DNA of 64,000 nucleotides from Arenibacter sp. F20364 (GTDB lineage: Bacteria; Bacteroidota; Bacteroidia; Flavobacteriales; Flavobacteriaceae), in assembly GCF_023015905.1 (NCBI RefSeq), contig NZ_JALKBD010000024.1, positions 18,999 to 82,998 on the forward strand, written 5' to 3'. The translations under genes were made by a program, and so were the position numbers. Positions within the stretch are counted from its first letter, which is position 1, and each line of letters starts with the position of its first letter. Positions 9,628-16,775 of this stretch are shown here, piece by piece. The notes beneath the pieces were generated by a model that was given only the letters and a program-made list of their open reading frames with translations, had not been told where the DNA came from and searched no databases.

Positions 9628-10194
9628 CTATTCTGTTTTTAATTTCATTTTCAATTGTTCGAACTCTTCAGTGGTCATATCCAATTGCAGTTTGGGTTTA
9701 CCAAAATTGCTTTTCACCAAGTTTACCTTATTGACCAGCGCCATCAATTCCGACTTTTTTTGGTTTAGGTCGCGTTGAAGATTGGTATGCTCCCTTTTTA
9801 GGACTATAGCTTCCTCTATCTTCTGAAAAAAAGCATCTCTTTCCGGGTTGTCCTCCTGACCTTCCATTAACAATGGTGCTTGTCGGTACTTCTTTCTGGG
9901 CGAGTGTTCGAATAGAAGTTCCAGCATGGCAGTTGTGGGTTTGGTCTGATGCTTTTCTATATCCTTTATGATCCCGATCATAGAATTGATACGCCTTTTG
10001 ATATTAGCCTCCATGTCCCACAAATTGGGACCAAAATCTTGAAAAGGGGATAACTGATATTTCTCAAAAAAATCCATCATTCCTTCCAGAACATCGCTAT
10101 GTGTTCTTTCATGTTTATTTGAAAAAATCCGGAACCGATTCACAGTTTCCAGCAGAAAGTTGATACGTGCAAATTGTACTTTCATGACTTTCAT
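9628..10194 (-). CDS. BfmA/BtgA-like mobilisation accessory protein
   Basis: A 188-residue basic protein with an N-terminal ribbon-helix-helix-like stretch (VQFARINFLLETVNRFRIFSN, then THSDVLEGMMDFFEKY) and a C-terminal coiled coil (about 115-170). The block RRINSMIGIIKDIEKHQTKPTTAMLELLF matches my memory of BfmA/BtgA-family proteins, which bind oriT and help the relaxase. A second in-frame ATG lies at 10185. A small hairpin (10200-10218) stands directly in front of the first ATG with no Shine-Dalgarno site between, so either start is possible. It precedes the relaxase by 4 bases. Confidence 0.75.
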   Translation of the reverse strand: MKVMKVQFARINFLLETVNRFRIFSNKHERTHSDVLEGMMDFFEKYQLSPFQDFGPNLWDMEANIKRRINSMIGIIKDIEKHQTKPTTAMLELLFEHSPRKKYRQAPLLMEGQEDNPERDAFFQKIEEAIVLKREHTNLQRDLNQKKSELMALVNKVNLVKSNFGKPKLQLDMTTEEFEQLKMKLKTE

Positions 10195-10652
10195 ATTTAC
10201 TGGGACAGTGCTGCCCAGCTATAGTGGGACTTCCCAAGGCCTCTATCCTATTACGCTTCTTTTTCAACAGGTTTAAAATTCAATTTATATATTTTAAATA
10301 GCTGATAATCAATTATTTAAAAACAAATTAAACTCCACAACATCGCAACGCGTGTTGTCCTCTTGCTCTTCCTTTTTTCCCGCAGGGTCAAATTTTTAGA
10401 CTTCCTCACAATTTAGTGTTGACCTGGCTTTCTGAATTCTTCTTGAAAAATTTTAAGAGTTTTGAAGATGGATTTTTGAGGAATTATCAACTAATGTTTA
10501 AAAACGCTTCGAATCCCGCAAAAAAAAGGCAGCTCTTGGCTACCCTTTTACTTTTGGATTAAATATTTTTAAACTTTATCTATAAATTTATAGGTATAGC
10601 GTTTTTTAAATGATTCCTCCTTGATGATTTTTCATAATCGATTCTGTTCAGC
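10195..10652. other. 458-base gene-free region; candidate oriT and mob promoter
   Basis: No coding region is supported. It lies directly upstream of the BfmA-relaxase pair, the usual place for oriT. It holds a hairpin at 10200-10218 (CTGGG-A-CAG, loop TG, CTG-CCCAG) and an inverted repeat at 10337-10358 (ACAACA, 10 bases, TGTTGT) beside a pyrimidine-rich strand (10359-10381). The radC-side part contains a terminator (10520-10544). Which dyad is the nick region cannot be told from sequence alone. Confidence 0.45.
10520..10544 (-). terminator. putative rho-independent terminator after radC
   Basis: Read on the minus strand it is a short stem (GGTAGC paired with GCTGCC, one G-U pair) with a 4-base loop, followed by a run of seven or eight T. 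It lies about 110 bases downstream of the radC stop. Confidence 0.55.
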
Positions 10653-11102
10653 TTACAATATTCCTTGATCTGAAAAACTGAAATATTTCCCATTGGGCAC
10701 AAGAATCAAATGATCTAAAACCTTTATATCGAAAAGAACGGCGGCATTTTTTATCTTCTCGGTCAAATCCGTATCCGCTCTACTTGGTTTCAAAGTTCCT
10801 GACGGATGGTTATGGACCAAAATTACGGCCGTAGATAAGGTTTTTAAGATTACGGCAAAGAGTATTCGCAAATCCACCAAAGTGCCCGTAATTCCCCCAG
10901 TAGATACCTGATAGGTTCCTTTAACCCTATTGGAGTTGTTCAAAAGAAGAACTTTAAAGGTTTCCTGTAATCCTATAGTGTCCTTATTCCATGTTTCGTA
11001 TAATAGTTTGGCAACATGCCTGGAATTGCAAAGGGAGGCAGAGTCAAAAGTCCCTAATTTGTCGCAATAACTTATCTTAATTTCGTTAACTTCGCTTTTC
11101 AT
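10653..11102 (-). CDS. radC: RadC/JAB-domain protein
   Basis: A 149-residue RadC-type protein consisting of the JAMM metalloprotease-like domain. The metal site is visible as HNHPSG...PSRAD (H97, H99, D110). It lacks the N-terminal helix-hairpin-helix region of chromosomal RadC; such short versions are common in Bacteroidota plasmids and integrative elements. The cellular role of RadC is unsettled despite the DNA repair label. The gene is preceded by a stem-loop leader (11134-11162) very similar to the one before the neighbouring DUF6876 gene region and is followed by a terminator at 10520-10544. Confidence 0.88.
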   Translation of the reverse strand: MKSEVNEIKISYCDKLGTFDSASLCNSRHVAKLLYETWNKDTIGLQETFKVLLLNNSNRVKGTYQVSTGGITGTLVDLRILFAVILKTLSTAVILVHNHPSGTLKPSRADTDLTEKIKNAAVLFDIKVLDHLILVPNGKYFSFSDQGIL

Positions 11103-11133
11103 TGTTTTTCTTATTTAAGGTTAATAATGAAAA

Positions 11134-11162
11134 GAGGGCGGTACTATGGTCAGTTCGCCCTC
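11134..11162 (-). promoter_or_regulatory. stem-loop in radC leader
   Basis: A perfect 7-base inverted repeat, GAGGGCG to CGCCCTC with a 15-base loop. It lies between the DUF6876 stop and the radC start, with the radC ATG 32 bases beyond it. A short T-run follows on the minus strand (CTCTTTTC), so it may end the upstream transcript or act as an attenuator. Confidence 0.5.
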
Positions 11163-11170
11163 TATTATTT

Positions 11171-11551
11171 TTAATATTCGCTGGGCAGCATCAATGTATT
11201 GTCCACAAAGAACAACCTGAGTTCGTCCAACGGAAAATCTGTAATATGATATTTATGGCTTTCGAAGATGTGGCCATTGCCATCACTGTAATCAATGCTG
11301 GCTTCATATCCCAGCACCTCTTTTTCTTCCTCTGAAAACCTTCTGAAATCGATTGTAATAAATCGACTTCTGTTCATCAAACTTTTGGCAATTACGGAGG
11401 TATCCGTTACCAGCCAAAAGCATTCGGCTGCATTGGCAAGGAATTTTACGCCATTGGTAAACCGAGTCTTCAAAAGGGGTATTTGAAAAAACATTTCAGA
11501 ACCGTTAAAATGTTGTAACCCTTCCCTTATTTCCTTAGTTTTGCAGTTCAT
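11171..11551 (-). CDS. DUF6876 family protein
   Basis: A 126-residue protein of unknown function. The pattern LQHFNGSEMFFQIPLLKTRFTNGVKFLANAAECFWLVT at the N-terminus fits DUF6876, a small family met in mobile elements of Bacteroidota; this assignment is from memory of the family. It has no signal or membrane segment and should be cytoplasmic. It stands between SSB and radC on the same strand, and its leader shares a GAGGGCG stem-loop and a TCATTATTAAC box with the radC leader, suggesting joint regulation. Confidence 0.7.
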   Translation of the reverse strand: MNCKTKEIREGLQHFNGSEMFFQIPLLKTRFTNGVKFLANAAECFWLVTDTSVIAKSLMNRSRFITIDFRRFSEEEKEVLGYEASIDYSDGNGHIFESHKYHITDFPLDELRLFFVDNTLMLPSEY

Positions 11552-11587
11552 TATTGATAGATTTATAGTTAATAATGATAAGATTTA

Positions 11588-11615
11588 GAGGGCGTTTAAT
11601 TTCGGGAACGTCCTC
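11588..11615 (-). promoter_or_regulatory. stem-loop in DUF6876 leader
   Basis: GAGGGCGTT pairs with AACGTCCTC (8 of 9 positions) around a 10-base loop. It lies between the SSB stop and the DUF6876 start. The sequence after it on the minus strand (TCATTATTAAC, then an A/T run and the ATG) closely matches that after the radC stem-loop. Confidence 0.45.
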
Positions 11616-11634
11616 TTTTGTTTTCTTGAATCTG

Positions 11635-11973
11635 CTATGACTTGTTTCCAAGCAACAAGATCTCATCTGCTACCACTTCGGTAACATAGCGCGTATTACC
11701 ATCGTCCGCGATATAAGTCCGGCTTTTTAGTTTACCTGTTATACCCACTTCTTTGCCCTTTCCGGCGTACTTCTCCACGATCTCGGCAGTCTTCCCCCAA
11801 GCTACAATGGTGTGCCAGTCGGTACTTTGGACCTTCTCTCCATTGGCATTTTTGTAATGCTCATTGGTTGCCAGTTGAAAACGTGCCACCTTTTTACCAC
11901 TTTCAAGATTCGTAATCGCTGGAACATCCCCGATGTTCCCGATCAACTGTACATGGTTTCTTAATTTGCTCAT
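11635..11973 (-). CDS. ssb: single-stranded DNA-binding protein
   Basis: A 112-residue single-OB-fold SSB. Recognisable features are the start MSKLRNHVQLIGNIGDVP, the core VARFQLATNEHYKN, DWHTIVAWGKTAEIVEKYAGKGKEVGITGKLKSRTY, and YVTEVVADEILLL. The acidic C-terminal tail of chromosomal SSB (DDDIPF type) is absent; the protein stops at LGNKS. Short, tail-less SSBs are usual in conjugative elements, where they coat transferred single strands. The ORF reading through its start in another frame is taken as a shadow. Confidence 0.92.
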   Translation of the reverse strand: MSKLRNHVQLIGNIGDVPAITNLESGKKVARFQLATNEHYKNANGEKVQSTDWHTIVAWGKTAEIVEKYAGKGKEVGITGKLKSRTYIADDGNTRYVTEVVADEILLLGNKS

Positions 11974-12624
11974 AATTGAAAATATTTATGTCCACATCGA
12001 TGCAGACGGTTAATAATTGATTTAAAAATGATTTACTTTTCATATCTCGAGCGTTTTCCTTTTTTTGATTTTTTTGTACGGTTTCATTTTTAGGATTTGG
12101 ATACGCTTTCATGATTTCCTGTTTTAGACTTACTTCCCATAGTGCTCTCACTGTTACCTTTTTTGATGCTATACAGTGCACAACATTCGAACTTGGCAAG
12201 ACGTATAAATAAGAGCGAGTGGAGCCTGCCCAGAGCGCAGACGAAGGGAGCCTGGTTTATGCCGTCGAACAAGACCGAATGTTGTTATTTCGCTATCGAA
12301 AAAAGGTTAGAGGGACTGAGGAAGAGGTGGGTATAGAACATCCAATAAAAAGAAAACAGAACCTATGAAACGGTACAAAATGAACTTTAAAGATTCCGAT
12401 CAGTTCTTACCACCAAATGCAGCTCTTTTATTCATTTTCACAACGATTAATTTCTTGGATGAAGTCGGCAAAGCGGACTTGAGCTATTTTTTTATGGATG
12501 GGGAGAGGCTGGGGCCCATAAAACAATGGCTCGTGTCCAAGATGGGCATGAGGCTTATTGCCCGAAATGTAATGTAGGAGCAATGTGCCGAAGAGTTGGT
12601 AGCCTTAAATAGAATTACCAATAT
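11974..12624. other. 650-base weakly coding region
   Basis: Only short ORFs lie here. A block at about 12186-12335 is richer in G and C than its surroundings and contains the near-repeat GGAGCCTG...GGGAGCCTGG at 12222-12256. Short ORFs run through it on both strands (12142-12336 plus and 12090-12272 minus), and neither has a family I recognise. It could be an RNA gene, a regulatory region or a decayed gene. The best ORF (12365-12577) is listed separately. Confidence 0.35.
12365..12577 (+). CDS. hypothetical 70-residue protein, doubtful
   Basis: A plus-strand ORF opposite to all neighbours. It has an A-rich stretch (AAAAAGAAAACAG) just before the ATG and a protein-like mix (FLPPNAALLFIFTTINFLDEVGKADLSYFF). 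After its TAG stop the same frame runs on (EQCAEELVALNRIT...) into the 3' end of the EEP-like gene, which could mean a once longer gene cut by an amber codon. No family is recognised. It may equally be a chance ORF. Confidence 0.25.
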   Translation: MKRYKMNFKDSDQFLPPNAALLFIFTTINFLDEVGKADLSYFFMDGERLGPIKQWLVSKMGMRLIARNVM

Positions 12625-13773
12625 TTATTCCAATATGGGAAAGTATGTTCTTGATTGCCATTTGGCATTATCGAACTCTCCCCATATCAAGGGATGGGAA
12701 CTAGCGGCATGCACCTTATTTTTTAATGTAGGATATACTTCCCAATTTGAATTTCTCTCCGGCCACATCCCCTTGCGATTAAGTCCACAAGCAATAAGCT
12801 TTTGGGTCATCTCAAAGGAAAGTAACATATAGTCCTTCTGTTTAATGTTAACTCCCATACGATAGGCACCCATTCGGAAATATCCTGCATCTTCGCCCTT
12901 GTCCTTGTCCGCCCTACACCTTGGATTTCTGGACACATCTTCCAGATCGGTCTCCCGAAGGAGCGGAGAAAGACAGTCACTATATGACACATCGTTCAGG
13001 GTGCCACAGACGAGAATCAATTCCTTTCCTTCTGCTTTCATTTTATCATAGATGGCGGCAACCTTCCTGGCTTGTATTTTTCTTTTGGATTCATTGTCCG
13101 ATGAAAACTGACTGGATAGGATATACAGCGTTTCCCCTTCAGGTGTGGTTATAGTATATTCTTGGCAATCAATATCAAAAATGGGATCTACCCTATCCAC
13201 AAAATCCAATCCATGACTTTTTAAGGCATCCAATCGATAACCGTTTTTGGTCAATATTCCCATACTTAATCCGCGGCCATCATTCCCTTCCAAGACCAAG
13301 ACCTGGTCATAGGGAACTATATCAAATTCCTTTAAAAATATACTATTGAAATCCATTAACGATGCCTTGTCTTCAACCTCCTGTAGTATTAAAATATCCG
13401 GGTCAATTTCCGAGACCAACCTCGCCTTATTTAGGATTGCTTTATGATCGATTGCCACTGAATGTAGGGCTATCCATCCGTTCCAATCGGTAAGCTGCGA
13501 AGCCCTGTTTTCATTGGTATAGCCTCTTTGTTTTAAAAATAGCTCCCCCTGTCTTTTTCTAAGTACCCCATAAGGGTGGTTATCGATATTTTCAAATCCT
13601 AATAAAAAGGTAAGTTCCCGAATGCGTTCCATATCATTTACACTTTTTTGCATTCTTGGCATTAGGGCATCCAATTCCGAAATCCAATTGGTCACACATT
13701 TGGTCAGGCCGTTTCTTATCAAGCTTTTGTCACGATGAAAGAGATTTTCAATATTCAAGGTTGCTATTTTCAT
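12625..13773 (-). CDS. endonuclease/exonuclease/phosphatase-fold protein, probably degenerate active site
   Basis: A 382-residue protein of the EEP superfamily. The start is set at MKIATLNIENLF (13773), 10 bases after the DnaC-like stop; a 16-residue longer start would overlap that gene. Conserved landmarks are TLNIENLF, PDILILQEVED and GRGLSMGILTKNG. Three later catalytic motifs differ from the family pattern: the NHxKS position reads SQFSS, GDxND reads GTLND, and SDH near the C-terminus reads SSH (HAASSHPLIWGEFD). So the His and two Asp residues appear replaced while the fold is kept. It may be a binding protein or inactive nuclease within the element. Confidence 0.7.
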   Translation of the reverse strand: MKIATLNIENLFHRDKSLIRNGLTKCVTNWISELDALMPRMQKSVNDMERIRELTFLLGFENIDNHPYGVLRKRQGELFLKQRGYTNENRASQLTDWNGWIALHSVAIDHKAILNKARLVSEIDPDILILQEVEDKASLMDFNSIFLKEFDIVPYDQVLVLEGNDGRGLSMGILTKNGYRLDALKSHGLDFVDRVDPIFDIDCQEYTITTPEGETLYILSSQFSSDNESKRKIQARKVAAIYDKMKAEGKELILVCGTLNDVSYSDCLSPLLRETDLEDVSRNPRCRADKDKGEDAGYFRMGAYRMGVNIKQKDYMLLSFEMTQKLIACGLNRKGMWPERNSNWEVYPTLKNKVHAASSHPLIWGEFDNAKWQSRTYFPILE

Positions 13774-13783
13774 TGTTTTAGTT

Positions 13784-14446
13784 TTAGATTCTTTTATCCT
13801 TAGTGTTATTTTCAAATGCAATTAAGTTGAACATTTGGCGCATCCGGCTTCGGACCCTTTTCCCGTAACGCTCCTCTAATTCCTCGGCATTCAGATTGGT
13901 GGTAACGTGAGTGCATATTTTGGTTTTCTGGAACAGTTCGAACCGCGATATCAACACCTCGCCCAATACATTGCAATCCTTTCCAAAATATGTTCCCAAG
14001 GGTTCCACACCCAGATCATCGAAGCAATAAAACCTACCTTTTCCATAATCCTCGATGATTTTATATCCAATATGGTTGAAGGCAAAAGTGATGTTGCGGG
14101 CGGGAATAATTTCGTAAGGTCTTTGATGAGGAACGATATGGCGTATCAACTTCATCATGCTCGTCTTTCCACATCCCACCGGACCAGATAACAATATCCC
14201 TTTAAATGGATCCATCCCCAGCTTTCTACAACCATCCAAATCCCGGACGAAGTAGTTGCTTAGCTTGAAAAAAGTTCCTTTGTCCTCTTCATGAATCTCA
14301 AAGTTTTTCCCAAACATTGACCTGCCCTTTGCATCCAGATAAGCGAGTACTTTGGAAAAATTGTAATCGACACGCTTCCCATCAAAATTCCCTAAGGAAT
14401 ATTCCATGCCGCCCTCCAGGATAATATGTGGATGCATCTCTTTCAT
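13784..14446 (-). CDS. DnaC/IstB-like AAA+ ATPase
   Basis: A 220-residue P-loop ATPase. Walker A is SGPVGCGKTS (K94, T95) and Walker B FYCFDDLG (D143, D144). A sensor-like HVTTNLNAEEL and a terminal RMRQMFN arginine region follow. It resembles the helicase-loader-type ATPases of Bacteroidota elements and probably works with the replication-type protein encoded 3 bases upstream. It could load the host DnaB helicase onto the element's DNA; that role is inferred from family and position. Confidence 0.75.
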   Translation of the reverse strand: MKEMHPHIILEGGMEYSLGNFDGKRVDYNFSKVLAYLDAKGRSMFGKNFEIHEEDKGTFFKLSNYFVRDLDGCRKLGMDPFKGILLSGPVGCGKTSMMKLIRHIVPHQRPYEIIPARNITFAFNHIGYKIIEDYGKGRFYCFDDLGVEPLGTYFGKDCNVLGEVLISRFELFQKTKICTHVTTNLNAEELEERYGKRVRSRMRQMFNLIAFENNTKDKRI

Positions 14447-14449
14447 TTC

Positions 14450-15124
14450 CTAAAGGGGTTCCCCATAATTTTTATCGGTAGAAATTTTTAGGTAATCAAC
14501 TTTTGGTTTTTTGTTGGAACTTCCAACAAATCCAGTTTCCTCTTTTAGTTCCTTCGCCTTGAGCATCCAATTTCTTGCTGTGGCTTGCCAGTCTTCAATT
14601 GCAGATATACCGCCGACCTTCCATCCTACTCCCTGATAATGGTTATAAAATTTAATACCCTCTGTAGGCGACCAATTGCTTTTTTTAAAAAATTCAATAA
14701 CAACAAGTTCATTTTTTGGTCGGCTCTCTCTAGAGAGTTTATTTTCTGTTTTATTTTGTTTATTAATGTTTATATATGATACCACCGCCGGTCCAGCACT
14801 AGTTTCATGCTGGTCCACCACTTGTTCATCAGTTGTCCCAAAAATGGGCATCATGATACGGCTCCCCTTAAACCGATTATGAGAGGGCAGATAAACGATA
14901 TATTTCCAATCGTTCAAATTGGTCATACAACGATGGTACGTAGTCCTAGATCCTATTTTGGAAAAAGACATGGTTTCCTCCCTGTCCACTAAAAAACTTT
15001 TGGGAAATCGATTCATATTCCAATATTGAAATAAGGCCATATACAAACTTACATGGGAGGGATTGAGCCTCGAATCTTTTGAAAATTGCTGAAATACCGC
15101 ATTGAGGTGTTTTATATAGTTCAT
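14450..15124 (-). CDS. replication-initiator-like or DNA-binding protein
   Basis: A 224-residue protein. The N-terminal 80 residues (LNPSHVSLYMALFQYWNMNRFPKSFLVDREETMSFSKIGSRTTYHRCMTNL) look like a winged-helix of the RepA/DnaD type. A variable linker follows, and the C-terminal part (about 140-200: VIEFFKKSNWSPTEGIKFYNHYQGVGWKVGG and DWQATARNWMLKA) resembles the DnaD-like C-terminal domain. The start ATG overlaps the stop of the HTH gene (ATGA), so translation is coupled. It probably acts with the ATPase downstream in replication of the excised element; function is inferred. Confidence 0.6.
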   Translation of the reverse strand: MNYIKHLNAVFQQFSKDSRLNPSHVSLYMALFQYWNMNRFPKSFLVDREETMSFSKIGSRTTYHRCMTNLNDWKYIVYLPSHNRFKGSRIMMPIFGTTDEQVVDQHETSAGPAVVSYININKQNKTENKLSRESRPKNELVVIEFFKKSNWSPTEGIKFYNHYQGVGWKVGGISAIEDWQATARNWMLKAKELKEETGFVGSSNKKPKVDYLKISTDKNYGEPL

Positions 15125-15411
15125 TTTTTTTGATTTGAGTGCTTAACAAGGTTATCCATAAGAATTTTTTCAATTTGCTCTGCATCGTAAAATATTAGTC
15201 CCCCTATTTTTGTAAAGGATAAAATGCCGCTGCGGCGCAGACTCCGCAAGGTTCCAGAACTAATGTTGAGCATGTTCATAACCTGGGTGCTCTTGAGCCA
15301 TTCCTTTTTAATGACCTTGGCCTGGTTTTCGTTCAAAAGTTCCTTGATTTCCCCCAGAAGTTCGGTTTTAAATTCCCAGAGGTCCTCCGTAGTGATAATA
15401 GCCGTTGGCAT
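15121..15411 (-). CDS. excisionase-like helix-turn-helix protein
   Basis: A 96-residue DNA-binding protein. The start is taken at MPTAIITTEDLW (15411) rather than the longer frame at 15468, which would lie in the operator region. The C-terminal half (LKSTQVMNMLNISSGTLRSLRRSGILSFTKIGGLIFYDAEQIEKIL) is a MerR/excisionase-type winged HTH of the kind called Xis in CTnDOT-like elements. It heads an operon with the replication protein and ATPase. Its upstream region holds an inverted repeat pair (15501-15637), and rteC lies just beyond. Confidence 0.8.
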   Translation of the reverse strand: MPTAIITTEDLWEFKTELLGEIKELLNENQAKVIKKEWLKSTQVMNMLNISSGTLRSLRRSGILSFTKIGGLIFYDAEQIEKILMDNLVKHSNQKK

Positions 15412-15647
15412 ATCGATTGATTTAATACAGAACCTACCTAATTGTAGTAGTCTGTGATTCGGACACAAAAATGAAAAAGAGTTTTGGAATAAATAGCCAA
15501 GTCATAGTCAGTTGACATAAATTATTATTGCATTAAATTCGAAGAAATTGATAGGAAAATACCCTGAATTCAAGACAAATTTTGGCATAATTTGATTTAT
15601 TCCGTTTGAAAATGCTAAACAGTCAATTGACTATGACCTGACATTTT
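15412..15647. promoter_or_regulatory. promoter region of the HTH operon with paired inverted repeats
   Basis: It contains GTCATAGTCAGTTGAC at 15501-15516 and its inverted copy at 15622-15637 (reverse complement GTCATAGTCAATTGAC), one mismatch in 16, with 105 bases between them. The second copy includes a perfect 12-base palindrome, AGTCAATTGACT (15621-15632). The left copy lies about 90 bases upstream of the HTH start and the right copy just after the rteC stop. The pair fits operators for RteC or the HTH protein. Confidence 0.6.
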
Positions 15648-16463
15648 TTAATCGTCCAGATCAGTAATCCAATACTGTAGGGAATTTTTTAGTTTATCCA
15701 GAAACTTGGTAGGGTGGGTTCGGTTTCTTATTCGGACCGAGGTATGGTGATAATCCCCCAGATCCACCCCTGTAACCTGTTCTAGGAATAGCATTACAGA
15801 TTTTAAACTGGCGTTGCCATGGTTTATAATACCGCTATAAAATAAAGCGAACCCCAGCTCAGTAAGGGCAATCTTTGATCCGGTCCAGTTGATTTTCGGA
15901 ATAGGTATTTTGGGAAAAGGCATAGAAGTACTCGATTTTTGTTGAAGAAATTGCAAGAATCCTTGGTAACCCAATATCTGGGCAACCAATACATCATGGG
16001 AAGCACTAAATTCCGAATCAAAACTATGTCCATTTCGACCCGTACGGACAAATAAATTTCTATTCTTTCTTAAAAAATACTGTGAATCCAATGCACTGTT
16101 TTCCAGTTCAAGATATAACACCATATCTTTATGGCTAGCCAAAAAAGCATTTACTTCCCGGATCTTTCTTCCTATAATTTCGTTGTTCATACCATAAGCT
16201 ATATTAGGGAAGTCCAACTCAAATGTAAGTTGATGGGAATATTGCAAAAGGAGACCAAAAAGCAAGGGCTTGTCCTTTTTAAAGAATCGAATTTCTGAAG
16301 TTTCATCAGGGAAACCATGGACTATCACTGCTTTACGATAATCTTCCAATATCTTTTGGCAAAAAGAAATGGCCTTATCAAATGAGGCAATTGGGTTGCT
16401 GAACGATTGTTCAATCTGGAGCAGTTCCGATTCAATTTCACTTAGTGACCTTATCCAATCCAT
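15648..16463 (-). CDS. rteC: RteC-family regulator
   Basis: A 271-residue protein. The C-terminal half (IPKINWTGSKIALTELGFALFYSGIINHGNASLKSVMLFLEQVTGVDLGDYHHTSVRIRNR region) is the RteC domain. In CTnDOT, RteC is produced after RteA/RteB signalling and activates the excision operon by binding an inverted repeat upstream of it. Here rteC lies directly upstream of the excisionase-like operon, and the gap between them contains a suitable inverted repeat. No RteA/RteB pair is in the window, so its own control must differ or lie elsewhere. Confidence 0.85.
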   Translation of the reverse strand: MDWIRSLSEIESELLQIEQSFSNPIASFDKAISFCQKILEDYRKAVIVHGFPDETSEIRFFKKDKPLLFGLLLQYSHQLTFELDFPNIAYGMNNEIIGRKIREVNAFLASHKDMVLYLELENSALDSQYFLRKNRNLFVRTGRNGHSFDSEFSASHDVLVAQILGYQGFLQFLQQKSSTSMPFPKIPIPKINWTGSKIALTELGFALFYSGIINHGNASLKSVMLFLEQVTGVDLGDYHHTSVRIRNRTHPTKFLDKLKNSLQYWITDLDD

Positions 16464-16775
16464 CTTTTCTCTTTTTAACCTCTTGACATTATCTCTAATA
16501 TCAAGAAAAAAGTACGTCGAAAAAAGTCGGAGCCACCGTCATTTATAAACGAAGACGGTGCATTTATAAATGACGGGCTAATAACTAGAAATTTTCTGAG
16601 ATCATGAAAATTTAAACTATAATTATTCTAAACACCTAGTTCAGATTAAGGTCAAGGTAATAAAATAGAGAACTTTTATTGATATCAAGTAAATTGGGCT
16701 TTTAAGTTGAACGCTCTTATGAATTCCAATAAATTATAATAACCAATACAGCATCCAAAAGGGAGAAGAAATTGT
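16464..16775. other. 312-base intergenic region between rteC and the peptidase gene
   Basis: No coding region is supported. It holds a perfect 14-base inverted repeat, CCGTCATTTATAAA at 16536-16549 and TTTATAAATGACGG at 16563-16576 with a 13-base spacer. The arms are copies of the 13-mer that recurs at 19221 and 24508. Read on the minus strand it lies 73 to 113 bases upstream of rteC. Confidence 0.55.
16536..16576. repeat. inverted pair of the TTTATAAATGACG element
   Basis: Two copies of the 13-mer in opposite orientation, extended to 14 bases each (with a terminal G or C). Further copies lie at 19221-19233 and 24508-24520. The pair could form a hairpin. Confidence 0.7.

Larger units (their letters stand above)
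6956..16463 (-). mobile_element. mobilisation/conjugation module of an integrative element
   Basis: A continuous minus-strand set of transfer and maintenance genes: coupling protein, HxH relaxase, BfmA-like accessory protein, RadC, DUF6876, SSB, EEP-like protein, DnaC-like ATPase, replication-type protein, excisionase-like HTH and RteC. RteC is known from Bacteroides conjugative transposons (CTnDOT), where it activates the excision operon. No integrase, transposase or T4SS gene lies in the window, so neither end is defined. The limits given cover only the genes seen. tRNA-Val at 25052-25126 is one possible chromosomal boundary, but no duplicate of its 3' end was found. Confidence 0.75.

Noticed and set aside
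11903..12199. 98-residue minus-strand ORF overlapping the SSB start
   Set aside because: It overlaps the well-supported SSB gene in another frame and has no family.
12090..12336. Short ORFs on both strands (60 and 64 residues)
   Set aside because: They overlap each other on opposite strands and neither has a convincing start or domain. The region is described as unexplained instead.
16464..16775. Search for a second GG-leader peptide after the peptidase gene
   Set aside because: The one Gly-Gly-like codon pair follows no leader, and frames close within a few codons.
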